DNA of 64,000 nt. It comes from Pseudomonas abieticivorans (GTDB lineage Bacteria; Pseudomonadota; Gammaproteobacteria; Pseudomonadales; Pseudomonadaceae). The stretch is taken from assembly GCF_023509015.1 (NCBI RefSeq), contig NZ_CP094975.1, forward strand, positions 5,139,501 to 5,203,500. Direction: 5' to 3'. Shown piece after piece: positions 9,136 through 17,003 of the stretch (within the stretch, counting starts at the first letter, position 1; each line of letters starts with the position of its first letter). The notes below the pieces were generated by a model, which saw only the letters and a list, made by a program, of their open reading frames with translations, made no database searches and was not told the origin of the DNA. The position numbers and the translations under genes are program-made.

Positions 9136-11265
9136 TCACGCTTGCAGCCCGGCACGGTGGCCTGCGGCAATGGCCCCTTCGATATAGCCCAAGCTCTGGC
9201 AGTCGCCAATGCTCGCGACCTTAAGCCCCGCACGGCTCAAGGCATCCCCCAGCGTGGTGTCCGGGGTCGCGCCACTGGCCAGCACCACCGAGTCGCAACC
9301 CACTTCGGCGCTTTCACCCTCGGCGGTTTGGTAGCGCACGCGGTTACCTTCGATCGCGGTCACGGTGACCCCGGCCAGCAATTGCCCGCCATGCTCGCGA
9401 ATGCCGTGCAGTACCCGCCAGCGGCGCACGATCGCCAGTTCCCGGCCCAGGTGAAGCGTGCTTTCCAACACACAGACCTGGCGACCACGGGCGATCAGGA
9501 ACTCGGCCAGTTCAAGGCCCACCAGCCCACCACCGACAATGGTCACGCGCTTGCCCAGGGGCATCCAGACGTGAGAGAGCTTTTGCATGGCCTCGGTGCT
9601 GTCGGTGACGCCGATCAGGTTGCCGGCTTTCATCAAGGTGCGCTGGGCCAGCGAGAGTTTGCGTTTGGCGATGTCGTGCGCGTGATCCCCGGTCATCAGG
9701 CGTCGCAACTCGTCACCGCTCCACACGTGGTTCTGCTGCGCGCCGGGAATGTTCGGTGCGGCGCGCTGTGCGCCCGTGGCGACAATCACCTGGTCGACGG
9801 CCAGGTCGCGCAACAGGGCGGCGTCGACGAGGGCACCCAGGCGCACCTCGATGGGCAACTGCTGCACCTGGTACAGCAGGTTGTCGAGCAGCCGACCGTT
9901 CTCGGGGTAGGCCAGGGCTGCAAAGAACAGCGTGCCGCCCAGGCGCTCGCTGCGCTCAAGCAGCGTGACCCGATGGCCGCGTAACGCCGCCACCCGTGCA
10001 GCCTCCAGGCCCGCCGGGCCGCCGCCGACCACGGCGATGTGCTGCGCGTTGGCCGCCGGCGTGATGACCCGCTCGGCCTCATGACCGGTTTGCGGGTTAA
10101 CCGCGCACTTGACCCGCTCATTGATAAAGATCTGGCTGACGCACACATAGCAGTAGATGCAGGGCCGAATTGCCCCGGGCTGGCTTGCGGCCAGTTTGTT
10201 CGGTAGCTGTGGGTCGGCCAGCAATTTGCGGCCCATGGCGATGAAATCGCAATGGTCGGCGGCAATGGCCGTGTCACCGGCATCGGGCTCGATGCGCCCG
10301 ACCGCGATCACCGGAATGTTCACGCACTGCTTGATGGCTGCGGTCCATTCGAGGAAGCCACTGGGCTTTTGCACCAGCGGCGCTTCGGTAAAGGCCACGC
10401 CGCTGGTGGTCGCGGCATACGCCGAGACGCTGACCGCATCGGCCCCGGCACCTTCTGCCAAACGCGCCACGGCCTTGGCATCATCAAGGCTGATACCCCC
10501 GGGGGTACCCAGCTCTTGCGCATCCAGGCGCAGCCACACGCCAAAGTCGGCACCTACCCGCGCACGCACCGCCGCCAGCACTTCCAGCAGCAACCGCGCA
10601 CGGTTTTCCAGGCTTGCGCCGTATTCGTCGTCACGCTGGTTGTAATAGGGCGACAGGAAGCCGGCGATAATGTAGTTATGCGCGGCATGGATCTCCACCC
10701 CGTCGAAACCGGCACGTTGCGCACGGTGCGCGGCGGCGGCGAACCATTCGACCATCTGGGCGATGTCGTCGTGGTCCATCACGCGCAGTTCTATGCCACC
10801 TTTGCGACCGCGCACGGCGCTGACAAACGAGGCCAGTTCTTCCGGGGTCAAGGCTTGCATCATGTCCGAGCTGCTGGCCGGTGGTGTCGACGGCACCCAC
10901 AATGGTCGGCCGGCGGCCATGTCGCGAATTGCATTTTTGCCGGCGTGCTGCAATTGCATGGCGATTTTCGCGCCGTGCGAGTGCACGCGCTCGGCCAGGC
11001 GGGTCAAGCCGGGGAGGAACTCGTCGCTGGACACGCCGACCTGGTACGGTTCGGCGGTGCCGGCCGGAAAGGCGATGGCGCACACGCCCATGATCAACAG
11101 CCCGGCACCGCCGGCGGCGCGGGCTTCGTAGTACGCCTGTATACGCTCGCCACAGTGGCCATCGGCTTCGGCAAAGTTGGAGCCCATGGGCGCCATGATG
11201 ATGCGGTTGCGCAAGTGAAGGGGGCCGATGCGGCCAGGTGCAAGCAAGTGGGACATTTTTGTCAT
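9136..11265 (-). CDS. Old Yellow Enzyme / 2,4-dienoyl-CoA reductase-type FMN-FeS-FAD oxidoreductase
   Basis: 709 aa with the three-part layout of the FadH/BaiCD family: an N-terminal FMN TIM barrel (about 1-350; PMGSNFAEADG, ENRARLLLEVL, AVGRIEPD), an FeS-type cysteine cluster CIYCYVCVSQIFINERVKC, and a C-terminal FAD/NAD(P) domain with IAVVGGGPAGLEAARVAALRG and a second dinucleotide fold VTIVGGGLVGLELAE. The cluster spacing is CxxCxxCx11C, one residue shorter in the middle than the E. coli FadH pattern I recall. Likely reaction: NAD(P)H-dependent reduction of an activated C=C, such as an enone or dienoyl-CoA. BaiCD, a bile-acid enzyme, belongs to this family, which fits the steroid setting without proving it. 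Starts at 11265 or 11256 are both possible. Last gene of the minus-strand operon. Confidence 0.87.
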   Translation of the reverse strand: MTKMSHLLAPGRIGPLHLRNRIIMAPMGSNFAEADGHCGERIQAYYEARAAGGAGLLIMGVCAIAFPAGTAEPYQVGVSSDEFLPGLTRLAERVHSHGAKIAMQLQHAGKNAIRDMAAGRPLWVPSTPPASSSDMMQALTPEELASFVSAVRGRKGGIELRVMDHDDIAQMVEWFAAAAHRAQRAGFDGVEIHAAHNYIIAGFLSPYYNQRDDEYGASLENRARLLLEVLAAVRARVGADFGVWLRLDAQELGTPGGISLDDAKAVARLAEGAGADAVSVSAYAATTSGVAFTEAPLVQKPSGFLEWTAAIKQCVNIPVIAVGRIEPDAGDTAIAADHCDFIAMGRKLLADPQLPNKLAASQPGAIRPCIYCYVCVSQIFINERVKCAVNPQTGHEAERVITPAANAQHIAVVGGGPAGLEAARVAALRGHRVTLLERSERLGGTLFFAALAYPENGRLLDNLLYQVQQLPIEVRLGALVDAALLRDLAVDQVIVATGAQRAAPNIPGAQQNHVWSGDELRRLMTGDHAHDIAKRKLSLAQRTLMKAGNLIGVTDSTEAMQKLSHVWMPLGKRVTIVGGGLVGLELAEFLIARGRQVCVLESTLHLGRELAIVRRWRVLHGIREHGGQLLAGVTVTAIEGNRVRYQTAEGESAEVGCDSVVLASGATPDTTLGDALSRAGLKVASIGDCQSLGYIEGAIAAGHRAGLQA

Positions 11266-11331
11266 TGTTATTTCTGCCCTTGGTGGCGGCCTGAGCGCGC
11301 CAGCGGCCCGTCTGCCGCTGGCGCAGGGTGC

Positions 11332-12159
11332 TTAGCCTTGGAGGAACTCAAGGCAGGAGCGATTGAACAGCTCGCGATGTTCCACCTGAACCCAATGCCC
11401 ACAGCGGTTGAGCACAATAAAGCGGGCATCGGGGGCATTGTCGAGGATTTTCATCGCGCCGCCGACCGGGTTGAAATTGTCGTTGGTGCCCCAGAAGCCG
11501 AGAATCGGTACGTGCAGTTCATGCAGGCGCTCGGTCATGTTCGGCACCATCATGGTCGAGAACAGGCAGTGCGGCTGGTGCAGTGACACCGCGACGCGCT
11601 CGGCCAGCAAGCTGTCCGGCAGTTGCGAGGGGTCGAACAATTGCAGGCTCATGATCTGGCGCATGGTGTCGACGGTCAGCGGGCCGGCATTGAACAGCTC
11701 GACCATGCGTTGAATACCGATCTTCTCGAAGTAGGTGGCCCGCTCCTCGACCCCGCCCGGAGCCATCAGGATCAGTTTTTCGATGAGCGCGGGTTGTGCC
11801 AGGGCCAGGCCGATGGCGATGGCGCCGCCCAGCGAGTTGCCCAGTATCGTGCAACGCTGTACCTCAAGGGCCTTGAGCAAACCGGACACGGCCTCGACGA
11901 AAAAGTCCAGGTTGTACTGAATATTGTCAGGCTTGTCCGAGCGGCCAAAGCCGGGCAGGTCGATCACCAGGTTGCGAAAGCCTGCGGCGACAAATTCAGA
12001 GTAGTTACCCTTGAAGTTGCTGTAGCCACTGGCGCCCGGGCCACTGCCGTGCAGCCAAAGCACCACGGGGCCGCTGCCTTCATCCAGGTAATGCAGGCGC
12101 AGGCCATTGTCGAGGGTGACAAAGTGGCCAATGGGCAACGGTAGGTCTTGTTCTGACAT
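11332..12159 (-). CDS. hsaD: Meta-cleavage-product C-C hydrolase, HsaD/BphD-like
   Basis: 275 aa alpha/beta hydrolase. The oxyanion region HGSGPGASGYSNFKGN is diagnostic of meta-cleavage-product hydrolases. The catalytic triad can be placed at Ser109 (GNSLGG), Asp227 (GTNDNFNP) and His255 (CGHWVQVEH). The family hydrolyses a C-C bond in the product of extradiol ring cleavage; in steroid degradation HsaD converts 4,9-DSHA to HIP acid (DOHNAA) and a hydroxydienoate. Here it is transcribed away from the extradiol dioxygenase (24195-25100) but under the same operator family. ATG 12159 is preferred over 12180 because GGAG lies 8 nt upstream; the TGA of the upstream transporter overlaps this leader. 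Substrate assignment is inference. Confidence 0.87.
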   Translation of the reverse strand: MSEQDLPLPIGHFVTLDNGLRLHYLDEGSGPVVLWLHGSGPGASGYSNFKGNYSEFVAAGFRNLVIDLPGFGRSDKPDNIQYNLDFFVEAVSGLLKALEVQRCTILGNSLGGAIAIGLALAQPALIEKLILMAPGGVEERATYFEKIGIQRMVELFNAGPLTVDTMRQIMSLQLFDPSQLPDSLLAERVAVSLHQPHCLFSTMMVPNMTERLHELHVPILGFWGTNDNFNPVGGAMKILDNAPDARFIVLNRCGHWVQVEHRELFNRSCLEFLQG

Positions 12160-12176
12160 CTTCGAATCTCCATTCA

Positions 12177-13511
12177 TCAAGCGGTGACTGCTGTTTCAGG
12201 GGCGGCAACGGGAGGTGCCGTTCGCATCAATTGGGCGCGGTAGCGGGGCAGGGCCATGCCAAGGAAGACGGTCGAGAGCATCAACATCGAGATCGAGGCG
12301 GCCAGTGCATAGCGCAAGGCTTCGGTGCCCAGGGTCGGTGCAAATAGATCGCTGAGCACGCCGATCAACAGTGGGCCAACACCGACACCCAGCAAGGTCA
12401 TGGCCATGACGAAGATCGAGGTGGCCTGGGCCAGGCGCGCGGCAGGGAACAAATGGGTGACGGCGCCAAGGCACGGGGTCGCCCACCAGGTGCCGAAAAA
12501 GGCAAAGCCGGCGTAGAACATGAAGGCGGTCGGTACCGGGGTGCTCCCCAGGTGGAACAGCGTGCCGGTTGGCCAAAGGAAGTACGCCAGGCCAAAGGGA
12601 ATGCTGACCACGGTCGCCAGCAAGGGCACGCCGATCTGCCAGCCAGCGTCGCGGCGGGCCATGCGGTCGGAAATGATCCCGCAGGCCAGGGTACCGAACG
12701 TGGCTCCGGTGCCTCCGACCACACCGACGAGAAAGCCGGCGTCCTGCATATTCAAACCGTGGGAGCGGATCAGAAAGCTCGGGCTCCAGGTGCCAATCGC
12801 GTAGCCGGCGATGGCACTGGAGGCGCCGGTCAGTACCAGCCACAGAAACGACGGTGTCTCCATCAGCGTGGCCACGGTGTTGGCCCAGCCTTTGTCGGCC
12901 ACCAGGACCTTGGCTTGCGCTTGGCTGGCAAGCGTGGGTGCGCGCACCGTCAGCCACAGCAGCAGCCCTAGCACAATGCCCGGCACGCCAATGATCAGGA
13001 ACGCCGAACGCCAGCCGTAATGCTGGGCAATCCAGCCGCCGAAGCCGAGGCCGAAAATTGCGCCGAAGCTGGAGCCCAACATCAGGATCGACAGTGCGGT
13101 GGAGCGATGTTTTGCCGGGTACAGCTGCGAAATCATCGCCACCGAGGGGGCGGTACCCCCGGCTTCACCGACCGCCACGCCGACCCGTGCCATCACCAGC
13201 AAACCGAAGCTGGTGACCAGGCCACAGGCCATGGTCATCACGCTCCAGGCGATGCAGCAGGCGGCGATCACAGGCTTGGGGCCGATGCGGTCGGAGAGCC
13301 GCCCCAGCGGGAACCCGAACAGGGTGTAGAACACCGCGAAGGTCACGCCCGAGAGCATGCCGATGCCAGTGTCGGAGATGCCGAACTCTGCCTTGACCGG
13401 CTCGATCAGGATCGCCATCAACTGCCGGTCGATGTAATTGAAGATGTAGATCACGGCCAATACGAACAGTGCGTAGTGGCTACGCCAGGTAACGCGGATC
13501 GAAGAGTTCAC
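12177..13511 (-). CDS. MFS transporter, Spinster-like, probable substrate uptake
   Basis: About 444 aa with roughly 12 hydrophobic segments. MFS signatures include GRLSDRIGPKPV in the loop between TM2 and TM3 and the GEAGGTAPSVAMISQLYPAKHRSTA segment typical of Spinster-like carriers. The start is taken as GTG 13511 (VNSSIRVTWRSHYALFV) because GGGAG lies upstream and the next in-frame ATG would add a basic, non-membrane stretch. It is the first gene of the minus-strand operon (transporter, hydrolase, flavin reductase) and lies 60 nt from a minus-strand copy of the island operator, so it is probably induced with the pathway. Import of the steroid or of an intermediate is inferred. Confidence 0.87.
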   Translation of the reverse strand: MNSSIRVTWRSHYALFVLAVIYIFNYIDRQLMAILIEPVKAEFGISDTGIGMLSGVTFAVFYTLFGFPLGRLSDRIGPKPVIAACCIAWSVMTMACGLVTSFGLLVMARVGVAVGEAGGTAPSVAMISQLYPAKHRSTALSILMLGSSFGAIFGLGFGGWIAQHYGWRSAFLIIGVPGIVLGLLLWLTVRAPTLASQAQAKVLVADKGWANTVATLMETPSFLWLVLTGASSAIAGYAIGTWSPSFLIRSHGLNMQDAGFLVGVVGGTGATFGTLACGIISDRMARRDAGWQIGVPLLATVVSIPFGLAYFLWPTGTLFHLGSTPVPTAFMFYAGFAFFGTWWATPCLGAVTHLFPAARLAQATSIFVMAMTLLGVGVGPLLIGVLSDLFAPTLGTEALRYALAASISMLMLSTVFLGMALPRYRAQLMRTAPPVAAPETAVTA

Positions 13512-13571
13512 AACGGGTGCTCCCGGTTTTGTTCTAGTAGGCAGGAGCGTGGCCAATCCTGTGGTCAGGCA

Positions 13572-13587
13572 CATCGTCCATTCAGAC
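13572..13587 (-). promoter_or_regulatory. Island operator, copy 2 (minus strand)
   Basis: On the minus strand this reads GTCTGAATGGACGATG. It is 60 nt before the GTG of the MFS gene. It forms a divergent pair with copy 3 at 13626-13641, 38 bp away, so each divergent operon has its own correctly oriented copy. Confidence 0.75.
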
Positions 13588-13625
13588 CACCCGGTGTCGG
13601 CGCGCACGCCAACGGCAGGGGCGTA

Positions 13626-13641
13626 GTCTTATCGGACGATG
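13626..13641 (+). promoter_or_regulatory. Island operator, copy 3
   Basis: GTCTTATCGGACGATG, 96 nt before the SDR start at 13738. A possible -10 (TAATGA) lies about 20 nt after the element. It heads the 13738-21686 operon. Confidence 0.78.
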
Positions 13642-13737
13642 TTGCGTTTTTGTACAGGGTTAATGATCTGTCCCGTGCTCGATCCCAACGCCAAGTGTGC
13701 TGGGGTCGGGGTAGCCAAGGCGTGCGGGAGATCAACG

Positions 13738-14472
13738 ATGAAGTTAGCGAACAAAGTGGCCCTGGTCACCGGTGCCGGCCAAGGCATGGGCCGGGCGATT
13801 GCCCGGCATTTTGCCCAGGCCGGTGCGCGGGTGGTGGCGGTCGACCTCAACCTGCAGGCGGCCGAACAAACCCTGGAAGGCCTCGGTGAACACACCCTTG
13901 CGCTGAGCTGCAATGTCGCCGACAGCGCCTCGGTGGCGGCTGCGATGGTAATGCTCGAAGCGCGCTTCGGCAGCCTCGATATCCTGGTCAACAACGCCGG
14001 CGTCGGCTCGGTCGATGCCTTTGTCGACACCCCCGATGAACACTGGCAGCGGGTCATCGGCGTCAATCTCACGGGCACTTTCTTGTGCAGCCGCGAGGCT
14101 GTGCGCCTGATGCAAAAGCATGGCACCCAAGGCGTCGTGATCAATATTTCCAGCACCGCGGCAATGACCGGCGAAGGCCCCAGCCACTACTGCGCGGCCA
14201 AGGCCGGGGTGATGGGCTTGACCCGCAGCATGGCCCGCGAATTGGCCGCCAGCGGTATCCGCGTCAACACCCTGGTACCGGGCCCGACCAACACGCCGAT
14301 GATGGCTGACATCCCCGAACAGTGGATGCAAAGCATGCTCAAGGCCATCCCCATGGGCCGCCTGGGTGAAGCCGCCGAGGTCGCCCGCGCCGCGGTGTTC
14401 CTGGCCAGCGAAGACGCCAGCTTCATCACCGGTCAAAACCTCGCCGTCAACGGCGGCATGGCCTTCATTTGA
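13738..14472 (+). CDS. SDR-family hydroxysteroid/3-hydroxyacyl dehydrogenase candidate
   Basis: 244 aa classical short-chain dehydrogenase: cofactor loop TGAGQGMG at residues 9-16, Asp at the end of beta2 (VVAVDLN, favouring NAD), NNAG, and catalytic Tyr151 and Lys155 in HYCAAKAG. The C-terminal SFITGQNLAVNGGMAF is standard. It probably oxidises a secondary alcohol on a steroid or acyl-CoA intermediate. Being first in an operon with a SnoaL-fold protein, a flavin reductase and a FATP-type ligase, a ring hydroxyl (for example C7 or C12 of a bile acid) is a reasonable but unproven target. ATG 13738 has GGGAG 7 nt upstream. Confidence 0.87.
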   Translation: MKLANKVALVTGAGQGMGRAIARHFAQAGARVVAVDLNLQAAEQTLEGLGEHTLALSCNVADSASVAAAMVMLEARFGSLDILVNNAGVGSVDAFVDTPDEHWQRVIGVNLTGTFLCSREAVRLMQKHGTQGVVINISSTAAMTGEGPSHYCAAKAGVMGLTRSMARELAASGIRVNTLVPGPTNTPMMADIPEQWMQSMLKAIPMGRLGEAAEVARAAVFLASEDASFITGQNLAVNGGMAFI

Positions 14473-14486
14473 ACCCGGAGCAGGGC

Positions 14487-15260
14487 ATGAGTACACGACT
14501 GCAAGGCAAGATCGCGTTGATTACCGGTGCCGGTTCCGGCATTGGCGCCGCCACCGCGCGGCGCTTTGCCGAGGAGGGCGCCACCGTGGTGCTCTGCGGG
14601 CGGAACCCGGCGCCGCTGGAGGCAGTGGCAAGCGCCATTCGCCAGGCGGGTGGCAAGGCCGACTGCAGTGTCGCCGACGTCAGTGACGAACAGGCTATTG
14701 TCTGCGCGATCCAAGCGGCGGCCCAGCGCCACGGGCGTCTGGACATCCTCGTCAACAACGCCATGGCCTACACCTGGGGCGCCATCGACAGCACCTCAAC
14801 GGCTGACTGGCAGGCCAATTTCAGCACCACGGTGGACGGCACCTTCTGGGGTACACGCACGGCCATGGTGCTGATGAAAGCCCAGGGTGGCGGGGCGATC
14901 ATCAATATGGCCTCGATTTGCGGGCTGTTCGGCACGCCGGGCATGGCGGGCTATTCGGCGGCCAAGGCGGCAGTCATCAACTTCAGCCGCGCAGCCGCCA
15001 GCGAAGGCGCCGGCAGCAAGGTGCGGTGCAATGTGGTGGTGCCTGGGGTGATCGACACCCCGGCCACCGCCGGCATGCTGGCTGATGCAAAGGCGCGCGG
15101 CAACACCGAGAAGCTGATACCGCTGCGGCGCATCGGCCAGGCGCTGGAAGTGGCCAACGCGATTCTGTTCCTGGCCAGTGACGAGGCGTCCTACATCACC
15201 GGCGCTTGCGTGCCGGTGGACGGTGGGCGCAGCGCGGAACTCTACACGGTGCTGGAGTGA
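14487..15260 (+). CDS. SDR-family oxidoreductase
   Basis: 257 aa classical SDR with TGAGSGIG, the ADRED-region equivalent CSVADVSD, NNAM in place of NNAG, the catalytic serine region NMASICGLFG, and YSAAKAAV for the Tyr/Lys pair. A second SDR directly after another in the same operon suggests two hydroxyl positions, or two stereochemistries, of the same substrate are handled. ATG 14487 is preferred to an upstream TTG since CCGGAG lies 6 nt before it. It is 14 nt downstream of the first SDR, and its stop overlaps the region before the SnoaL gene. Substrate unknown. Confidence 0.86.
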   Translation: MSTRLQGKIALITGAGSGIGAATARRFAEEGATVVLCGRNPAPLEAVASAIRQAGGKADCSVADVSDEQAIVCAIQAAAQRHGRLDILVNNAMAYTWGAIDSTSTADWQANFSTTVDGTFWGTRTAMVLMKAQGGGAIINMASICGLFGTPGMAGYSAAKAAVINFSRAAASEGAGSKVRCNVVVPGVIDTPATAGMLADAKARGNTEKLIPLRRIGQALEVANAILFLASDEASYITGACVPVDGGRSAELYTVLE

Positions 15261-15265
15261 TGAGC

Positions 15266-15895
15266 ATGGAGCAGAACACCTTGCAAACCCGTATCGACCG
15301 GCTTGAGTCGATCGAAGAAATCCGTCAGTTGGCCGCCAAATATTCGTTGTCACTGGACATGCGTGACCTGGACGCCCACGTCAATCTGTTTGCCGAGGAC
15401 ATCCGCGTGGGTCGGGAAAAGACCGGGCGCGCGCACCTCAAGGCTTGGGTCGATGCAACGCTGCGTGATCAGTTCAGCGGCACGTCGCACCACCTGGGCC
15501 AGCACCTGATCGAGATGCTCGATGCCGATCATGCCGTAGGCGTGGTGTATTCCAAGAACGAGCATGAGACCGGCCCCGAGTGGGTGACCATGCAAATGCT
15601 CTATTGGGATGACTACGAGCGCATCGACGGCCGCTGGTACTTCCGCCGTCGCCTGCCGTGCTACTGGTACGCCAGCGACCTCAACAAGCCGCCCATTGGC
15701 GAGCGAAAAATACGCTGGCCGGGGCGTGAACCCTATGCGGGCAGCTTCCACGACCTGTTCCCCTCCTGGGCCGAGTTCTGGGCCCATCGCCCGGACAAGG
15801 CGCAACTGCCCGACGTCGCCCCGGCGGCGCCGCTGGAGCATTTTCTAGCCACCCTGCGACGCGGTGCCGTGGCCCCCAAGATTCGTGTGCGCTGA
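15266..15895 (+). CDS. SnoaL/NTF2-fold protein, possible steroid dehydratase or isomerase
   Basis: 209 aa, SnoaL-like alpha+beta barrel: the opening helix RLESIEEIRQLAAKYSLSLDMRDLDAHVNLFAEDIRV and the later strand motif WDDYERIDGRWYFRRR are characteristic of the fold. Members with His/Asp pairs act as dehydratases or isomerases; the bile-acid 7-alpha-dehydratase BaiE and its proteobacterial counterpart Hsh2 are of this fold. In this operon (two SDRs, ene-reductase, bile-acid-type ligase) elimination of a ring hydroxyl is an attractive inference. It is longer than typical 150-170 aa members, with a 40-aa C-terminal extension. ATG 15266 has GGAG 8 nt upstream. Fold likely, reaction uncertain. 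Confidence 0.82.
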   Translation: MEQNTLQTRIDRLESIEEIRQLAAKYSLSLDMRDLDAHVNLFAEDIRVGREKTGRAHLKAWVDATLRDQFSGTSHHLGQHLIEMLDADHAVGVVYSKNEHETGPEWVTMQMLYWDDYERIDGRWYFRRRLPCYWYASDLNKPPIGERKIRWPGREPYAGSFHDLFPSWAEFWAHRPDKAQLPDVAPAAPLEHFLATLRRGAVAPKIRVR

Positions 15896-15904
15896 GGAAT
15901 CGCG

Positions 15905-16978
15905 ATGAGTATTTTGTTTGAACCGTTGCGCCTGGGCGAGTTGCAGCTGAGCAATCGCATCGTCATGGCGCCGATGACCCGCAGCCGTGCCAGCACCCAG
16001 GCGGTGCCCACCGCCGAAATGGTCGACTACTACCGCCAGCGCGCCGGTGCCGGGCTGATCATTGCCGAAGGCACCGCACCGTCGGCCGATGGCCTGGGCT
16101 ATTGCCGCACCCCGGCGATTTATGACCGCGCGCAGATCGAAGGTTGGCGCCAGGTCACCCGTGCGGTGCGCGATGCCGGTGGGCGGATGGTCCTGCAACT
16201 GATGCACGTGGGCCGCGCCGCCAGTTGGCAGAATAAACCTGTCGGGGCCCGTACCGTGGCGCCGTCGGCGTTGCGCGCACGCACCCAGTTGTTCAGTGAT
16301 GGCGCGGGCATGGTCGATACCGATCACCCTCAGGCACTGAGCCTTGAGCAGATCGGCGAAGTGATCGGGCACTACCGGCAGGCCGCCGAGAATGCGCGCG
16401 AAGCCGGTTTCGAAGGCGTCGAGCTGCATTGCACCAGCGGCTATCTGCCCATGCAGTTCATGGCGTCGGGGAGTAACCAGCGCCGCGACGGCTATGGTGG
16501 CACGGTCGAAAATCGCGTGCGCTTTCCCGCCCAGGTGCTGGCGGCGATGGCCGACGCCATCGGGCCAGGGCGCGTGGGCTTTCGCCTGTGCCCGGGCAAC
16601 CCTTACAACGACATCAGCGATGCCGACCCGGTCGCCACGGCGCAAGCCCTGTGCGCGCAGGTCGAGCCCCTGGGCCTGGCCTACCTGCACATCATGCGCT
16701 CGCCCATGAGTGAACTGGATGCCTTTGCCCTGGCCCGGCGCCATTGCGCAAGCCCGCTGATCCTCAATGACGGTTTCGATGGCCCCTCGGCGGCTGCCGC
16801 GCTGGAGGCCGGGCAGGGCGCCGCGGTGTCGTTCGCCCGGCACTTTATCGCCAACCCGGACCTGGTCGAGCGCTTGCACGCAGGCTTGCCACTGGCCGCT
16901 TTCGACCGCAAGACCCTTTATACGAAAGGCGCACGGGGCTATTCGGACTACCCGAACCGCAGCCTGGCGCCGACATGA
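15905..16978 (+). CDS. Old Yellow Enzyme-family ene-reductase
   Basis: 357 aa, single-domain FMN TIM barrel of the NemA / xenobiotic-reductase type: LFEPLRLGELQLSNRIVMAPMTRSRA at the N-terminus, QLMHVGRAA, ELHCTSGYLPMQFM, NRRDGYGGTVENR-like SNQRRDGYGGTVENR, and the C-terminal phosphate-binding region LILNDGFDG...AVSFARHFIANPDLVER. The common ELHxAHGYL motif reads ELHCTSGYL here, so the usual second His/Asn pair is altered (Thr-Ser), which may change substrate preference. It should reduce an alpha,beta-unsaturated ketone using NAD(P)H. It lies 9 nt after the SnoaL gene, so an enone produced by dehydration would be a logical substrate. Confidence 0.88.
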   Translation: MSILFEPLRLGELQLSNRIVMAPMTRSRASTQAVPTAEMVDYYRQRAGAGLIIAEGTAPSADGLGYCRTPAIYDRAQIEGWRQVTRAVRDAGGRMVLQLMHVGRAASWQNKPVGARTVAPSALRARTQLFSDGAGMVDTDHPQALSLEQIGEVIGHYRQAAENAREAGFEGVELHCTSGYLPMQFMASGSNQRRDGYGGTVENRVRFPAQVLAAMADAIGPGRVGFRLCPGNPYNDISDADPVATAQALCAQVEPLGLAYLHIMRSPMSELDAFALARRHCASPLILNDGFDGPSAAAALEAGQGAAVSFARHFIANPDLVERLHAGLPLAAFDRKTLYTKGARGYSDYPNRSLAPT

Positions 16979-17003
16979 ACAGCCGGATTTATCGGAGGTA
17001 GGG